Part shown: one piece after another, positions 9,089-15,716 of the stretch
Numbering within the stretch: position 1 is the first letter of the stretch
Layout of the letters: the number at the start of each line of letters is the position of its first letter
NCBI GenBank assembly: GCA_051024685.1
Contig: JAZHPA010000002.1
Coordinates: forward strand, 1-64,000
DNA: 64,000 nucleotides
Origin: UBA12545 sp051024685
Lineage (GTDB): Bacteria > Bacillota > DSM-521 > Neomoorellales > Neomoorellaceae
Reading direction: 5' to 3'
Position numbers and translations under genes: made by a program
Notes under the pieces: model-generated
What the model saw: only the letters and a program-made list of their open reading frames with translations
What the model was told of the DNA's origin: nothing
Databases searched by the model: none

Positions 9089-9177
9089 GCCGAAGTGGTG
9101 GAACTGGCAGACGCGCCGGACTCAAAATCCGGTGGGGCTCACACCCCGTGCGGGTTCGACTCCCGCCTTCGGCACCA
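9089..9177 (+). tRNA. tRNA-Leu (anticodon CAA)
   Basis: Acceptor GCCGAAG pairs with CTTCGGC, followed by discriminator A and an encoded CCA. The anticodon loop is CTCAAAA, giving CAA (reads UUG). A long variable arm marks it as a class II tRNA, and GGTTCGACTCC forms the T arm. 89 nt. Confidence 0.95.
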
Positions 9178-9186
9178 ATAGGAAAA

Positions 9187-9405
9187 TCAAGGGTTCACGG
9201 GTTCGGGCAAATCTTCCAGAGGCACTTTAAAACCGTGAATCCGTTCCCGATGAAAAGCCTCCTACCGGCCAAAACGGGAAGGAGGTTTTAAGTTTTTATG
9301 CGGGTTGTAAGGCTTAACCCAGTACCAAAGGTCTGGCAGCACACTAACCCTCCCGTCCGTTTTTCGCCACTTGTACAGGCTTCTAGAAAGCGTTTCTCCC
9401 CTCGT
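9187..9405 (-). pseudogene. Degraded coding remnant downstream of hicA
   Basis: Read on the minus strand, this stretch gives protein-like sequence (SLYKWRKTDGRVSVLPDLWY, then WVKPYNPHKNLKPP), interrupted by an in-frame TAG near 9285. It resumes as FHRERIHGFKVPLEDLPEP before a TGA at 9187. The start runs into the end of hicA in a different frame. I do not recognise the family. It looks like the C-terminal end of a lost gene rather than a working one, and could also be chance. Confidence 0.25.
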
Positions 9406-9412
9406 GGCATTG

Positions 9413-9643
9413 CTATAACAACTCCCTTAGCTCCTCTGGCGATAGCCTGGTACTTTTCAAAATGGCGCTGACCACCTTAGGCGATAGCGTCTCCTTACCG
9501 TGTACCGGCACTGTGGCCCAGCGGCTTGGATCTTGTAGGTGGCTCAGGAAGTGGTGGCTTCCCTGAATACGTATCACAACGAATCCGGCTCGCTGTAAGG
9601 CCCGTAGCATCTCTTTTCCTGTGACCCGCGGAAGCCTGCTCAA
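9413..9643 (-). CDS. hicA: HicA-type toxin (mRNA interferase)
   Basis: Short toxin of the HicA/YcfA family, 76 aa, a double-strand-RNA-binding-like fold that cleaves mRNA. Family hallmarks are the start PRVTGKEMLRALQRAGF, then the catalytic histidine region RIQGSHHFL, the PVHGKETLSPKVV block and a C-terminal helix. It follows the antitoxin hicB and overlaps it by 4 nt. Antitoxin-first order is found in a large subset of hicAB loci. The pair lies between tRNA-Leu and gene debris, typical of a mobile stabilisation module. Confidence 0.9.
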   Translation of the reverse strand: MSRLPRVTGKEMLRALQRAGFVVIRIQGSHHFLSHLQDPSRWATVPVHGKETLSPKVVSAILKSTRLSPEELRELL

Positions 9644-9864
9644 GCCGGTATCACCACTTCGGCTATCGAAATGTCTACATCACCCGAAGGAACCGGCTGG
9701 CCCGTGACCTTGAGGCCTTCTACGGTCACGGCAATAGCTTCTTTTACTCGTTCTAGGGCCTCCTCCCGTGTCCTTCCCTGGGTGGCACATCCCGGCAGGG
9801 CCGGAACAGTAGCCACGTAAACACCTGTTTCCTCATCCCATTCCAATACTACCTTAAAGCGCAT
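9640..9864 (-). CDS. hicB: HicB-type antitoxin
   Basis: Antitoxin partner of hicA, 74 aa from the ATG at 9864. This start has GGGAGG 10 nt upstream; an ATG nine bases earlier is too close to that site. The sequence MRFKVVLEWDEETGVYVATV, then PALPGCATQGRTREEALERV, is the typical partial RNase-H-fold HicB core. No DNA-binding domain (ribbon-helix-helix or HTH) is attached, so autoregulation would need another factor or a different mode. It overlaps hicA by 4 nt, consistent with translational coupling. Confidence 0.9.
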   Translation of the reverse strand: MRFKVVLEWDEETGVYVATVPALPGCATQGRTREEALERVKEAIAVTVEGLKVTGQPVPSGDVDISIAEVVIPA

Positions 9865-10042
9865 TGGTCTCATTCCTCCCTGCTCTTAGTATTCCAATTA
9901 TCATCCGGCAACATATAGCCTTTGGCAGTTAACAAGCTTGCAATGGTCACTTACCCCTTGGGTACAATTTTACCACAACCAGTGGGCAACATAGGGGGTT
10001 TCGCGCGAAATAGTTACCCGGAGGCGTGGCTGTAGGCGAAAT

Positions 10043-10264
10043 CTATAGCCTGCCGCGGTAAAACCTGCCGGCCTTGTCAAGGAAGAAGTGGTACCCGATG
10101 CCTGTCCACCGGGTGCCGTCGGGCTCTACTCTGTCTAAATGCCACTGGTGGACATCGTATACCGTACACCGGCTGGCGGCCGCATGGTGCAGGACGATGT
10201 ATTCGGTACTGCTCAGGCGGGCCGGTTTGTCACGGAAGGCCAGGTGGGTCTCGATGATACGCAT
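10043..10264 (-). pseudogene. Truncated N-acetylmuramoyl-L-alanine amidase (PGRP type)
   Basis: 73-aa fragment matching only the first half of an amidase_2/PGRP domain. It keeps the first zinc-ligand region (EYIVLHHAAASR), the helix with DVHQWHLDR and the strand IGYHFFLDKAGRFYRGR. It stops right there with TAG, before the second zinc histidine/cysteine region. A whole domain needs about 80 more residues, and what follows does not supply them in any frame I could read. It is therefore a remnant, lying back-to-back with the csrA-flagellin promoter. Confidence 0.7.
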
Positions 10265-10292
10265 AGAGACCACAATCCTTTGCGGGAGGGAC

Positions 10293-10319
10293 TAAAGTCC
10301 GCGGGACCGCTGTCGATAT
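10293..10319 (+). promoter_or_regulatory. Sigma-D (sigma-28) flagellar promoter
   Basis: TAAA at 10293-10296, exactly 15 bases, then GTCGATAT at 10312-10319. The consensus is TAAA-N15-GCCGATAT, so only one base differs. It reads toward csrA and flagellin, which is the expected regulon. Confidence 0.85.
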
Positions 10320-10378
10320 GTTGAAGTGGAGACACAGCAGGGAGGCGGAATCACTACCAGGGAGGGAGGTGGGAGGAG

Positions 10379-10567
10379 GTGCTTATAATAACCCGTAAGG
10401 AGGGCCAGTCCATCATGATAGACGGCCGTATACGGGTGAAGATAGTCGAGGTAATCGGCAGTTATGTCCGGGTCGGCATCGAGGCGCCGGAGGAGGTGTC
10501 CGTGAAGCGGGCTGAACTTCTGGAGGGCGCGTGGCCGGCCTCACAGGGCGGGAATGAAGCGGGCTGA
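10379..10567 (+). CDS. csrA: Carbon storage regulator CsrA
   Basis: Small dimeric RNA-binding protein that blocks translation by binding GGA motifs; in Bacillus it represses flagellin (hag) mRNA. 62 aa starting LIITRKEGQSIMI, with the conserved core VKIVEVIGSYVRVGIEAP and the C-terminal region EVSVKRAELLEG. The RNA-contacting start (LIITRK) and the GSYVRVGIEAP strand are intact. The GTG start at 10379 follows GGAGGGAGG with 8-9 nt spacing. It lies downstream of a sigma-D promoter and 137 nt before flagellin. FliW, its usual protein antagonist, is not in this window. Confidence 0.93.
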   Translation: MLIITRKEGQSIMIDGRIRVKIVEVIGSYVRVGIEAPEEVSVKRAELLEGAWPASQGGNEAG

Positions 10568-10704
10568 TACCCGCTCGCAGCAGCTCTAATGAAGTTAACT
10601 AATCACAAGGAGGTGGATTTCGGCTTCCCGGCAGGTGACCACCTGCCCTCCGCTGGAAGCGGCGAGGGAAGCGGACAGGGCTTCCCGGGGAAGCCGGGTA
10701 AGGT
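10568..10704 (+). promoter_or_regulatory. Structured GGA-rich flagellin leader, likely CsrA target
   Basis: The 137 bases between csrA and flagellin contain many GGA motifs (at AAGGAGGTGGAT and in GGAAGCGGCGAGGGAAGCGGA). They also contain a hairpin, GGCTTCC-CGG-GGAAGCC, just before the start codon. A second copy of GGCTTCCCGG near 10630 could pair with the same 3' half, allowing two folds. Only a weak AAGG precedes the flagellin ATG. CsrA control is inferred from the known hag system and the adjacent csrA. Confidence 0.55.
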
Positions 10705-11853
10705 ATGAGGATCAATCACAATATCTCAGCGTTAAACACCTATCGTCAGTTGTCGATTAACAACTCGATGGCGGCTAAGTCGTTGGAAAAGCTGTCTTCG
10801 GGCCTCAGGATCAACCGGGCGGCAGATGACGCGGCGGGGCTCGCCATCTCCGAGAAGATGCGCGCCCAGATACGAGGATTGAACCAGGCGGTGCGTAATG
10901 CGCAAGACGGTATTTCCCTTATCCAGACTGCAGAGGGTGCCCTCAATGAGGTGCACAGCATCCTGCAGCGTATGCGCGAACTGGCAGTACAAGCGGCAAA
11001 TGATACGAATACGCCCAAGGATCGTTTTGAACTGCAGAAAGAGGTCAACCAGCTGGCTGAAGAAATCACTCGTATCGGCAACAACACCGAATTTAACACG
11101 ATGAAGCTGTTAAATGGAGATTTCACGAGCGTATTTCATATAGGCGCAAACGAGGGGCAAAACTTGTCTCTTAGTGTGAACGATATGCGTGCTGATGCCC
11201 TTAACGTTATTGCTGAAAATGCTGTGCTGACTTATGATATCAAGGGCACCAATGCAAATACAGTTACTTCAAGTGATCTTGACGATCTGAAGGGTGGCGA
11301 GTATATTATTGAGGTCACGGCTGGCGGCACGGTAACCCTGAAGGATGAAGCTGGTAACACAGTAGCAACGGCCACCTTGAGCGACGGAGGCACTTCTGTT
11401 GATATAGGCATTACTTCTACAACATACCTCGTAAACGGGGCTACTGTGGCTACGTTGACGATTAACATCTCGGATACGGATACTAGTACTGCTAGTGTCG
11501 CAACTGCTGCAGGTACTATCTCGATCTATGTCCTTGAAAAGGGCAAGGGCATAAGCATTATGGACCAGGACGATGCCAGCAGTGCGATTACCAAGATTCA
11601 AGCGGCTTTGGACAGAGTGTCGGCCGAACGTTCCAAGCTGGGTGCTGTTCAAAACCGTCTTGAACACACCATCAATAACCTCTCCGTGGCTTCCGAAAAT
11701 CTGACGGCAGCCGAATCGCGTATCCGCGACGTAGACATGGCGCAGGAGATGATGGAATTCACGAAACTCAGCATCCTACAGCAGGCCGCCACGGCCATGC
11801 TCGCCCAGGCCAACATGCAGCCGCAGATGGTGCTGCAGCTCCTCGGGCGATAG
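10705..11853 (+). CDS. hag: Flagellin
   Basis: Filament subunit of the flagellum, exported by the flagellar type III system. 382 aa with the conserved D0/D1 N-terminal region (MRINHNISALNTYRQL, then LSSGLRINRAADDAAGLAIS) and C-terminal region (AAESRIRDVDMAQEMMEFTK, then LQLLGR at the end). The central ~125 residues are a variable, Thr/Ser-rich surface domain (STASVATAAGTIS and similar), a usual site of glycosylation. The gene is preceded by csrA and a sigma-D promoter and followed by a strong terminator. Glycosyltransferase genes follow directly, suggesting that the filament is modified. Confidence 0.96.
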   Translation: MRINHNISALNTYRQLSINNSMAAKSLEKLSSGLRINRAADDAAGLAISEKMRAQIRGLNQAVRNAQDGISLIQTAEGALNEVHSILQRMRELAVQAANDTNTPKDRFELQKEVNQLAEEITRIGNNTEFNTMKLLNGDFTSVFHIGANEGQNLSLSVNDMRADALNVIAENAVLTYDIKGTNANTVTSSDLDDLKGGEYIIEVTAGGTVTLKDEAGNTVATATLSDGGTSVDIGITSTTYLVNGATVATLTINISDTDTSTASVATAAGTISIYVLEKGKGISIMDQDDASSAITKIQAALDRVSAERSKLGAVQNRLEHTINNLSVASENLTAAESRIRDVDMAQEMMEFTKLSILQQAATAMLAQANMQPQMVLQLLGR

Positions 11854-11868
11854 ACTGGGCAGACTTGC

Positions 11869-11899
11869 GGGGGCCCTGGGAAGCCGGGGCCCCCTTTTT
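11869..11899 (+). terminator. Rho-independent terminator of flagellin
   Basis: Perfect 8-bp stem GGGGGCCC/GGGCCCCC with a 10-nt loop, followed by TTTTT, 15 nt after the flagellin stop. Confidence 0.9.
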
Positions 11900-12078
11900 A
11901 GCTACTGTAGTGCCGCTAGGTTTGTGCCGCGACCGCTCTCTTTAGGAGGGTGAAGAGAAGCCAGCGGAGCAGGTCCCCAACCGGGGTGAATGTAGTGGAT
12001 AGTGCTAAGCTTCGTGGGGAAACTGCGGCACGATGCTAATGTGCGGTGACGCGAAGAAATGTTTAGGAGGGGGAATGA

Positions 12079-14622
12079 GTGCGCAAGGACAAGTTGAAGG
12101 GCTGTTTTCTTCTCCTTGACGGCTCTGAAAAAGAAGTGGTGAGAATTCTCCGGAAAGCAGGCCTTGAGGAGAGTGAAGTTCTATTTCCGTTATTCCCTGA
12201 CTCTACCGGTTCGCAGCGTACTGTCTGGTGGGCGAGCGCGGCACAGTTAATGAACTCCTTTAAGGCTAAAGGGCAGAGCAGCAAGGTTTTCTACTGGGGA
12301 CCAATGCGTTTTCTCCGCCTTTTCTTAAGGGAGTTCTCAAACTGGGATAGGTCTGTGCCTGTTATTTGGTCGCAATGGGAACGTGTCCAAGAGGATGGGG
12401 TAGCAAGGTTCTACGGTGGTCTCGGTGCTTTCCTTCCGGGTGATGTGGAACTTCCAGAGCTACCGACCTACCTCGGTAATAGGTTCTTCGGTGAGATCCT
12501 TGGAGAGGCTCTTGCCGGGATCGGTTGTACGCCCCTGCGCAGAGGGAGACCTTGGCCTATACCTGAGGAGGAACTTCGTATCCCCAAGGGAGTACAGAGA
12601 GTTACCCTAGCGATGATTGTTAAGGATGAAGAGCAGTTCCTTGCTGGGTGTCTAGAGCAGGCGCTTCCTTTCGTTGATTCTATTGTTGTGGTCGATACCG
12701 GGTCTAATGATCGCACGCCCGAGGTCGCAGCGCGTTACGGAGCACGTCTTTTATCCCACGAGTGGAGGGGCGACTTCGCTGCGGCACGAAATGTTTACCT
12801 TGATGAGATCCAGGATGGCTGGGTTCTCACCTTAGACGCCGATGAGTACCTAACTCCGGAGGCAGGTGCCTGGCTACGTCGGCTGGCTGAACGAGGCGAG
12901 CCGAAGGTGTACTTCCTCCGCACTTACAACTACCACAGTGAGTTTCTAGCCCACTTCTCCGACCAAGCGAATATTAGGCTTTTCTGGCGTGCCCCCGATG
13001 CCTGCTATGCCGGAAAGATACACGAGCAGCTGATTTCCTCGCTGCCGCGCGTGCTTCTCGGTGGTCCCTATGTTGTCCACTATGGGTATCTTCCAGGTGT
13101 TCTGGCTAGGAAGAAGAAAATCTCACGCAACGTGGAAATTCTAGAAGAGGTTACTACAGAGCAAAGGGAATCTCCCTTCGACTGGTACAACTACGGTCTC
13201 TCACTGCTTTCATCGGGAAAGGCGGCTGAGGCCCTGCAGGCCCTTGAGCAATATTTCGCGCTGGAGTCGTCCGAGAATCTTGTTAAGCGGCCTTCTGCCT
13301 TCTGGCAGGCGGCGCGGGCAGCCCTGGCCTGCGGCAGGAAAGAGCTTGCCCTTGAGTATGCTGAAAAGGCCTGTGCGGTCCCCCTGCCGGAGTGCTACTT
13401 TAGGAAGGGAGAGGTTCTCGAGGCCCTGGGCCGTGTAGAAGAAGCGATTGATGCTTACCGTACGGCGGCCTCCCTGCCCGAACCTCCTGCAAGCCTCTAC
13501 GAAATGATGAACCAGACAGACGCTTCAATTAAGCTCTGGCGTGCCCATCTTGCCGCAGGTGTACTGCTGGAGAAAGAGAAGAGGTATGCTGAGGCCGAGC
13601 GAGAGTACAAGCAGGCGCTGCAAAAGGATGTAGCAAACATCTTTGCGCTCCTGGGCGTTGCCCGGATAAAGCGGCTTCAAGAAAAGCCAAGGGAAGCCCT
13701 CAAGTGGGCTCGGCGTGCTGTTGATGCCATGCCCAATGCCCTTGAACCTTACCTAGAGTGCCTGGAGGCGCTAGTGGCTTTAGGTGACTTCGAGGCTGCA
13801 CGGGAACATATCACCCAGGCAAGGATTTCTCCATTCCTGAAAAACAAATTATGGTTACGCCTTGCTGGGGAAGCGATAGAGGCCGAAGAATGGCTGGTGG
13901 CCCTTGAGTCGTCGGAGAAGGTTCTTGAGCACGAGATGGCGAACGTGGTTGCTCTAGTAGCTAGGGCCAGAGCTCTCAAAGGATTGGGACGCCTGAAGGA
14001 GGCAGAAGAAGCACTTCGCGAAGCACCAGCACTACCTGATGTTGCGAATGAGCGCGGTTGTATTGCTTTGGCGCAGGCTCGACTTGATGAAGCGGAGGAG
14101 ATCTTCCGTGCCATACTTGCTAAAGATCCAATTTATGTGCCAGCATCTATCAACCTGGCGCAGGTTCTTATCCTGAAGGGGAGAGTTAGAGAGGCATTAG
14201 AACTGGTTTATCCGTTTGCTGTTTCTGAAAGCGGCGAAAACTGTACAGTGAGGGCTGCGCTTCTGGCAGCCCGTTGCCTCAACTCTCTGCAGCGCTATTA
14301 TGAATCCCTGACCCTTCTGAACATGATCGATGAGAATGAGCTTAAGACTTCGGAGAAATTCGAGATTTATCTGGTAAGGGGAAATGCCCTGTTCGGGCTC
14401 GAGCGTTTGGAGGAGGCGGCTGACTCGTACCTCGAGGCTTATTCCCTCAATCCCCACGACCCCGAACTGTTGTTCCGCATCGGGCTTTTGATGCTCAAGC
14501 TCGAGCGCTGGGAGGACGCCGAAAACGCTTTTCTTGGCACCCTGCGCGCTGATCCCGGCAACCAGCAAGCAAACTACCTGTTGCAGGTGGCGCGACAGAT
14601 GCGTGTTCTGGCGCAAAAATAG
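12079..14622 (+). CDS. Glycosyltransferase family 2 protein with TPR repeats
   Basis: 847 aa. After ~170 residues without clear similarity comes a GT2 (GT-A fold) domain: VTLAMIVKDEEQFLAGCLEQ at ~175, VVDTGSNDRTPEVAARYGA, the DxD-type motif LTLDADEYL at ~252, and YYKIHEQ-like sequence (YAGKIHEQLI). Residues ~370-840 are helical tetratricopeptide-type repeats (EALQALEQYFALE, EAEREYKQALQ, DAENAFLGTLRADPGN). This architecture is common in glycan-transfer proteins beside flagellin. The GTG at 12079 has AGGAGG 8 nt upstream; an ATG four bases earlier is in another frame. Likely cytoplasmic, transferring sugar to flagellin, but the acceptor is inferred from position only. Confidence 0.85.
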   Translation: MRKDKLKGCFLLLDGSEKEVVRILRKAGLEESEVLFPLFPDSTGSQRTVWWASAAQLMNSFKAKGQSSKVFYWGPMRFLRLFLREFSNWDRSVPVIWSQWERVQEDGVARFYGGLGAFLPGDVELPELPTYLGNRFFGEILGEALAGIGCTPLRRGRPWPIPEEELRIPKGVQRVTLAMIVKDEEQFLAGCLEQALPFVDSIVVVDTGSNDRTPEVAARYGARLLSHEWRGDFAAARNVYLDEIQDGWVLTLDADEYLTPEAGAWLRRLAERGEPKVYFLRTYNYHSEFLAHFSDQANIRLFWRAPDACYAGKIHEQLISSLPRVLLGGPYVVHYGYLPGVLARKKKISRNVEILEEVTTEQRESPFDWYNYGLSLLSSGKAAEALQALEQYFALESSENLVKRPSAFWQAARAALACGRKELALEYAEKACAVPLPECYFRKGEVLEALGRVEEAIDAYRTAASLPEPPASLYEMMNQTDASIKLWRAHLAAGVLLEKEKRYAEAEREYKQALQKDVANIFALLGVARIKRLQEKPREALKWARRAVDAMPNALEPYLECLEALVALGDFEAAREHITQARISPFLKNKLWLRLAGEAIEAEEWLVALESSEKVLEHEMANVVALVARARALKGLGRLKEAEEALREAPALPDVANERGCIALAQARLDEAEEIFRAILAKDPIYVPASINLAQVLILKGRVREALELVYPFAVSESGENCTVRAALLAARCLNSLQRYYESLTLLNMIDENELKTSEKFEIYLVRGNALFGLERLEEAADSYLEAYSLNPHDPELLFRIGLLMLKLERWEDAENAFLGTLRADPGNQQANYLLQVARQMRVLAQK

Positions 14623-14860
14623 GAAAGCCTCTGGATGGAGCAATGATAAGCTCAGGTGGTTTCAAGGGAAAGTTGGAGGGAGGGAAGTCTGCGCCTTCAA
14701 ACTTCTGTCGAGTCTTTTGTTTATGATTACCACGTTTCGCCCTCAACATTTTTTAGAAGGTCTTTTAGAAGATGATAGGAGTAAACGTATTCGAGGCAAG
14801 TTGTACGGTTCATCCCAGGGCGAACCTTTGGTTGCGATATATTTTAGATGAAGCACATTG

Positions 14861-14962
14861 ATAAACATTCTAGCCGCTACTAGGCACGAATTGGCGGCAA
14901 TCAGCGGCTGTACCCCAGTGGTTATGGAGAGCACAGGTGTTTATTGGCTTATCTGCGGCTGA
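14861..14962 (+). pseudogene. IS110-family transposase fragment
   Basis: A 33-codon reading frame ending in TGA reads NILAATRHELAAISGC, then TPVVMESTGVYWLICG. The VxMESTGVYW motif is the hallmark of the N-terminal (DEDD/RuvC-like) domain of IS110-family transposases. Nothing else of the element is recognisable, so this is a scrap of an insertion sequence lying just before a wrecked glycosyltransferase gene. Confidence 0.65.
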
Positions 14963-14998
14963 ATGTGCAGAAATGGTTATAACGCTGCAAATGGATGA

Positions 14999-15660
14999 CA
15001 CAGGATTGAGTTTGTCTACGGACTTCATACGGTTAAGCTGGTTGTTTCACCCCATTTGGCGCGCATTATCCGGGATCGGTTTGGACAAGACAGTTACCTC
15101 AGCAAGAACGGCGTGGATCGAAAAATTTTTACCCTGGTGAAATGTCCACAGAGCAGGTTTTGCTTCTTGTTTGGTACATGGGAGGTTGGGTGGAAAGGGA
15201 TTCGGGACGGTTTGGAAGGCTTTGCGTGTAGTTAAAAAACGGCGGCCGGAGGTAAAGGTTGTCCGGTTCTCCCAGTTTCCCCAGACGGCAGCAGAAAAGG
15301 AAACGATTATTATTACCAGGGTCTGTGAGCCTCGGAAATGGCCACCCTGTACCGCTCCGCCCGGTTGCCCATTGTTCCCTCCCACTGGTGGAGGGGTTCG
15401 GTCTTCCTGTACTAGAGGCCATGGCTTGCGGTCTTCCAGCTATTTTTACTGATATTCCTGCTTTCAGAGAGAATTTTCTTTCTCGGGGTTACCCTGTAAC
15501 TCCTGTTCCCGTGGGTAGGATTAGGGATATGGCGGAAGCTATTTGGGATCTCCTCGATTCGCCGGCAGGCTTTCTGAATTGCGCGAGGCTGGCCTTCGTA
15601 TTGCCGAGGAGTACGACTGGCAGGTTGTGGCTAAGGAGCTGGATAACGTTGTGCGCCGCC
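14999..15660 (+). pseudogene. Decayed GT-B glycosyltransferase (GT4-like)
   Basis: Glycosyltransferase sequence is spread over three frames. From 14999 one frame gives VKLVVSPHLARIIRDRFGQ and NGVDRKIFTLV, ending at TAA 15233-15235. From ~15228 the next gives VVKKRRPEVKVVRFSQF. A third gives ASEMATLYRSARLPIVPS, and from ~15375 another gives VEGFGLPVLEAMACGLPAIF, the classic GT4 donor-site motif. From ~15560 the reading shifts again (LREAGLRIAEEYDWQVVAKE). At least four frameshifts and internal stops mean the gene is dead. The intact last section runs in frame into the following methyltransferase start region. Confidence 0.8.
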
Positions 15661-15668
15661 TATACCAG

Positions 15669-15716
15669 GAAAATAGGGAGGCATATGAAATGGAAAATAA
15701 GGAGGCATATGAAATT
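15669..15716 (+). repeat. 24-bp tandem duplication, two copies
   Basis: GAAAATAGGGAGGCATATGA... is followed directly by GAAAATAAGGAGGCATATGA..., 24 nt each with two mismatches. Each copy contains a Shine-Dalgarno-like GGAGG three bases before an ATG. In the glycosyltransferase frame the copies encode ENREAYEM and ENKEAYEI. Confidence 0.9.

Noticed and set aside
9076..9291. Open frame over tRNA-Leu(CAA)
   Set aside because: Overlaps a clear tRNA; translation is meaningless.
11900..12078. Possible structured RNA (c-di-GMP riboswitch?) between flagellin and the GT2-TPR gene
   Set aside because: GC-rich with short complementary arms, but no match to a riboswitch consensus I know.
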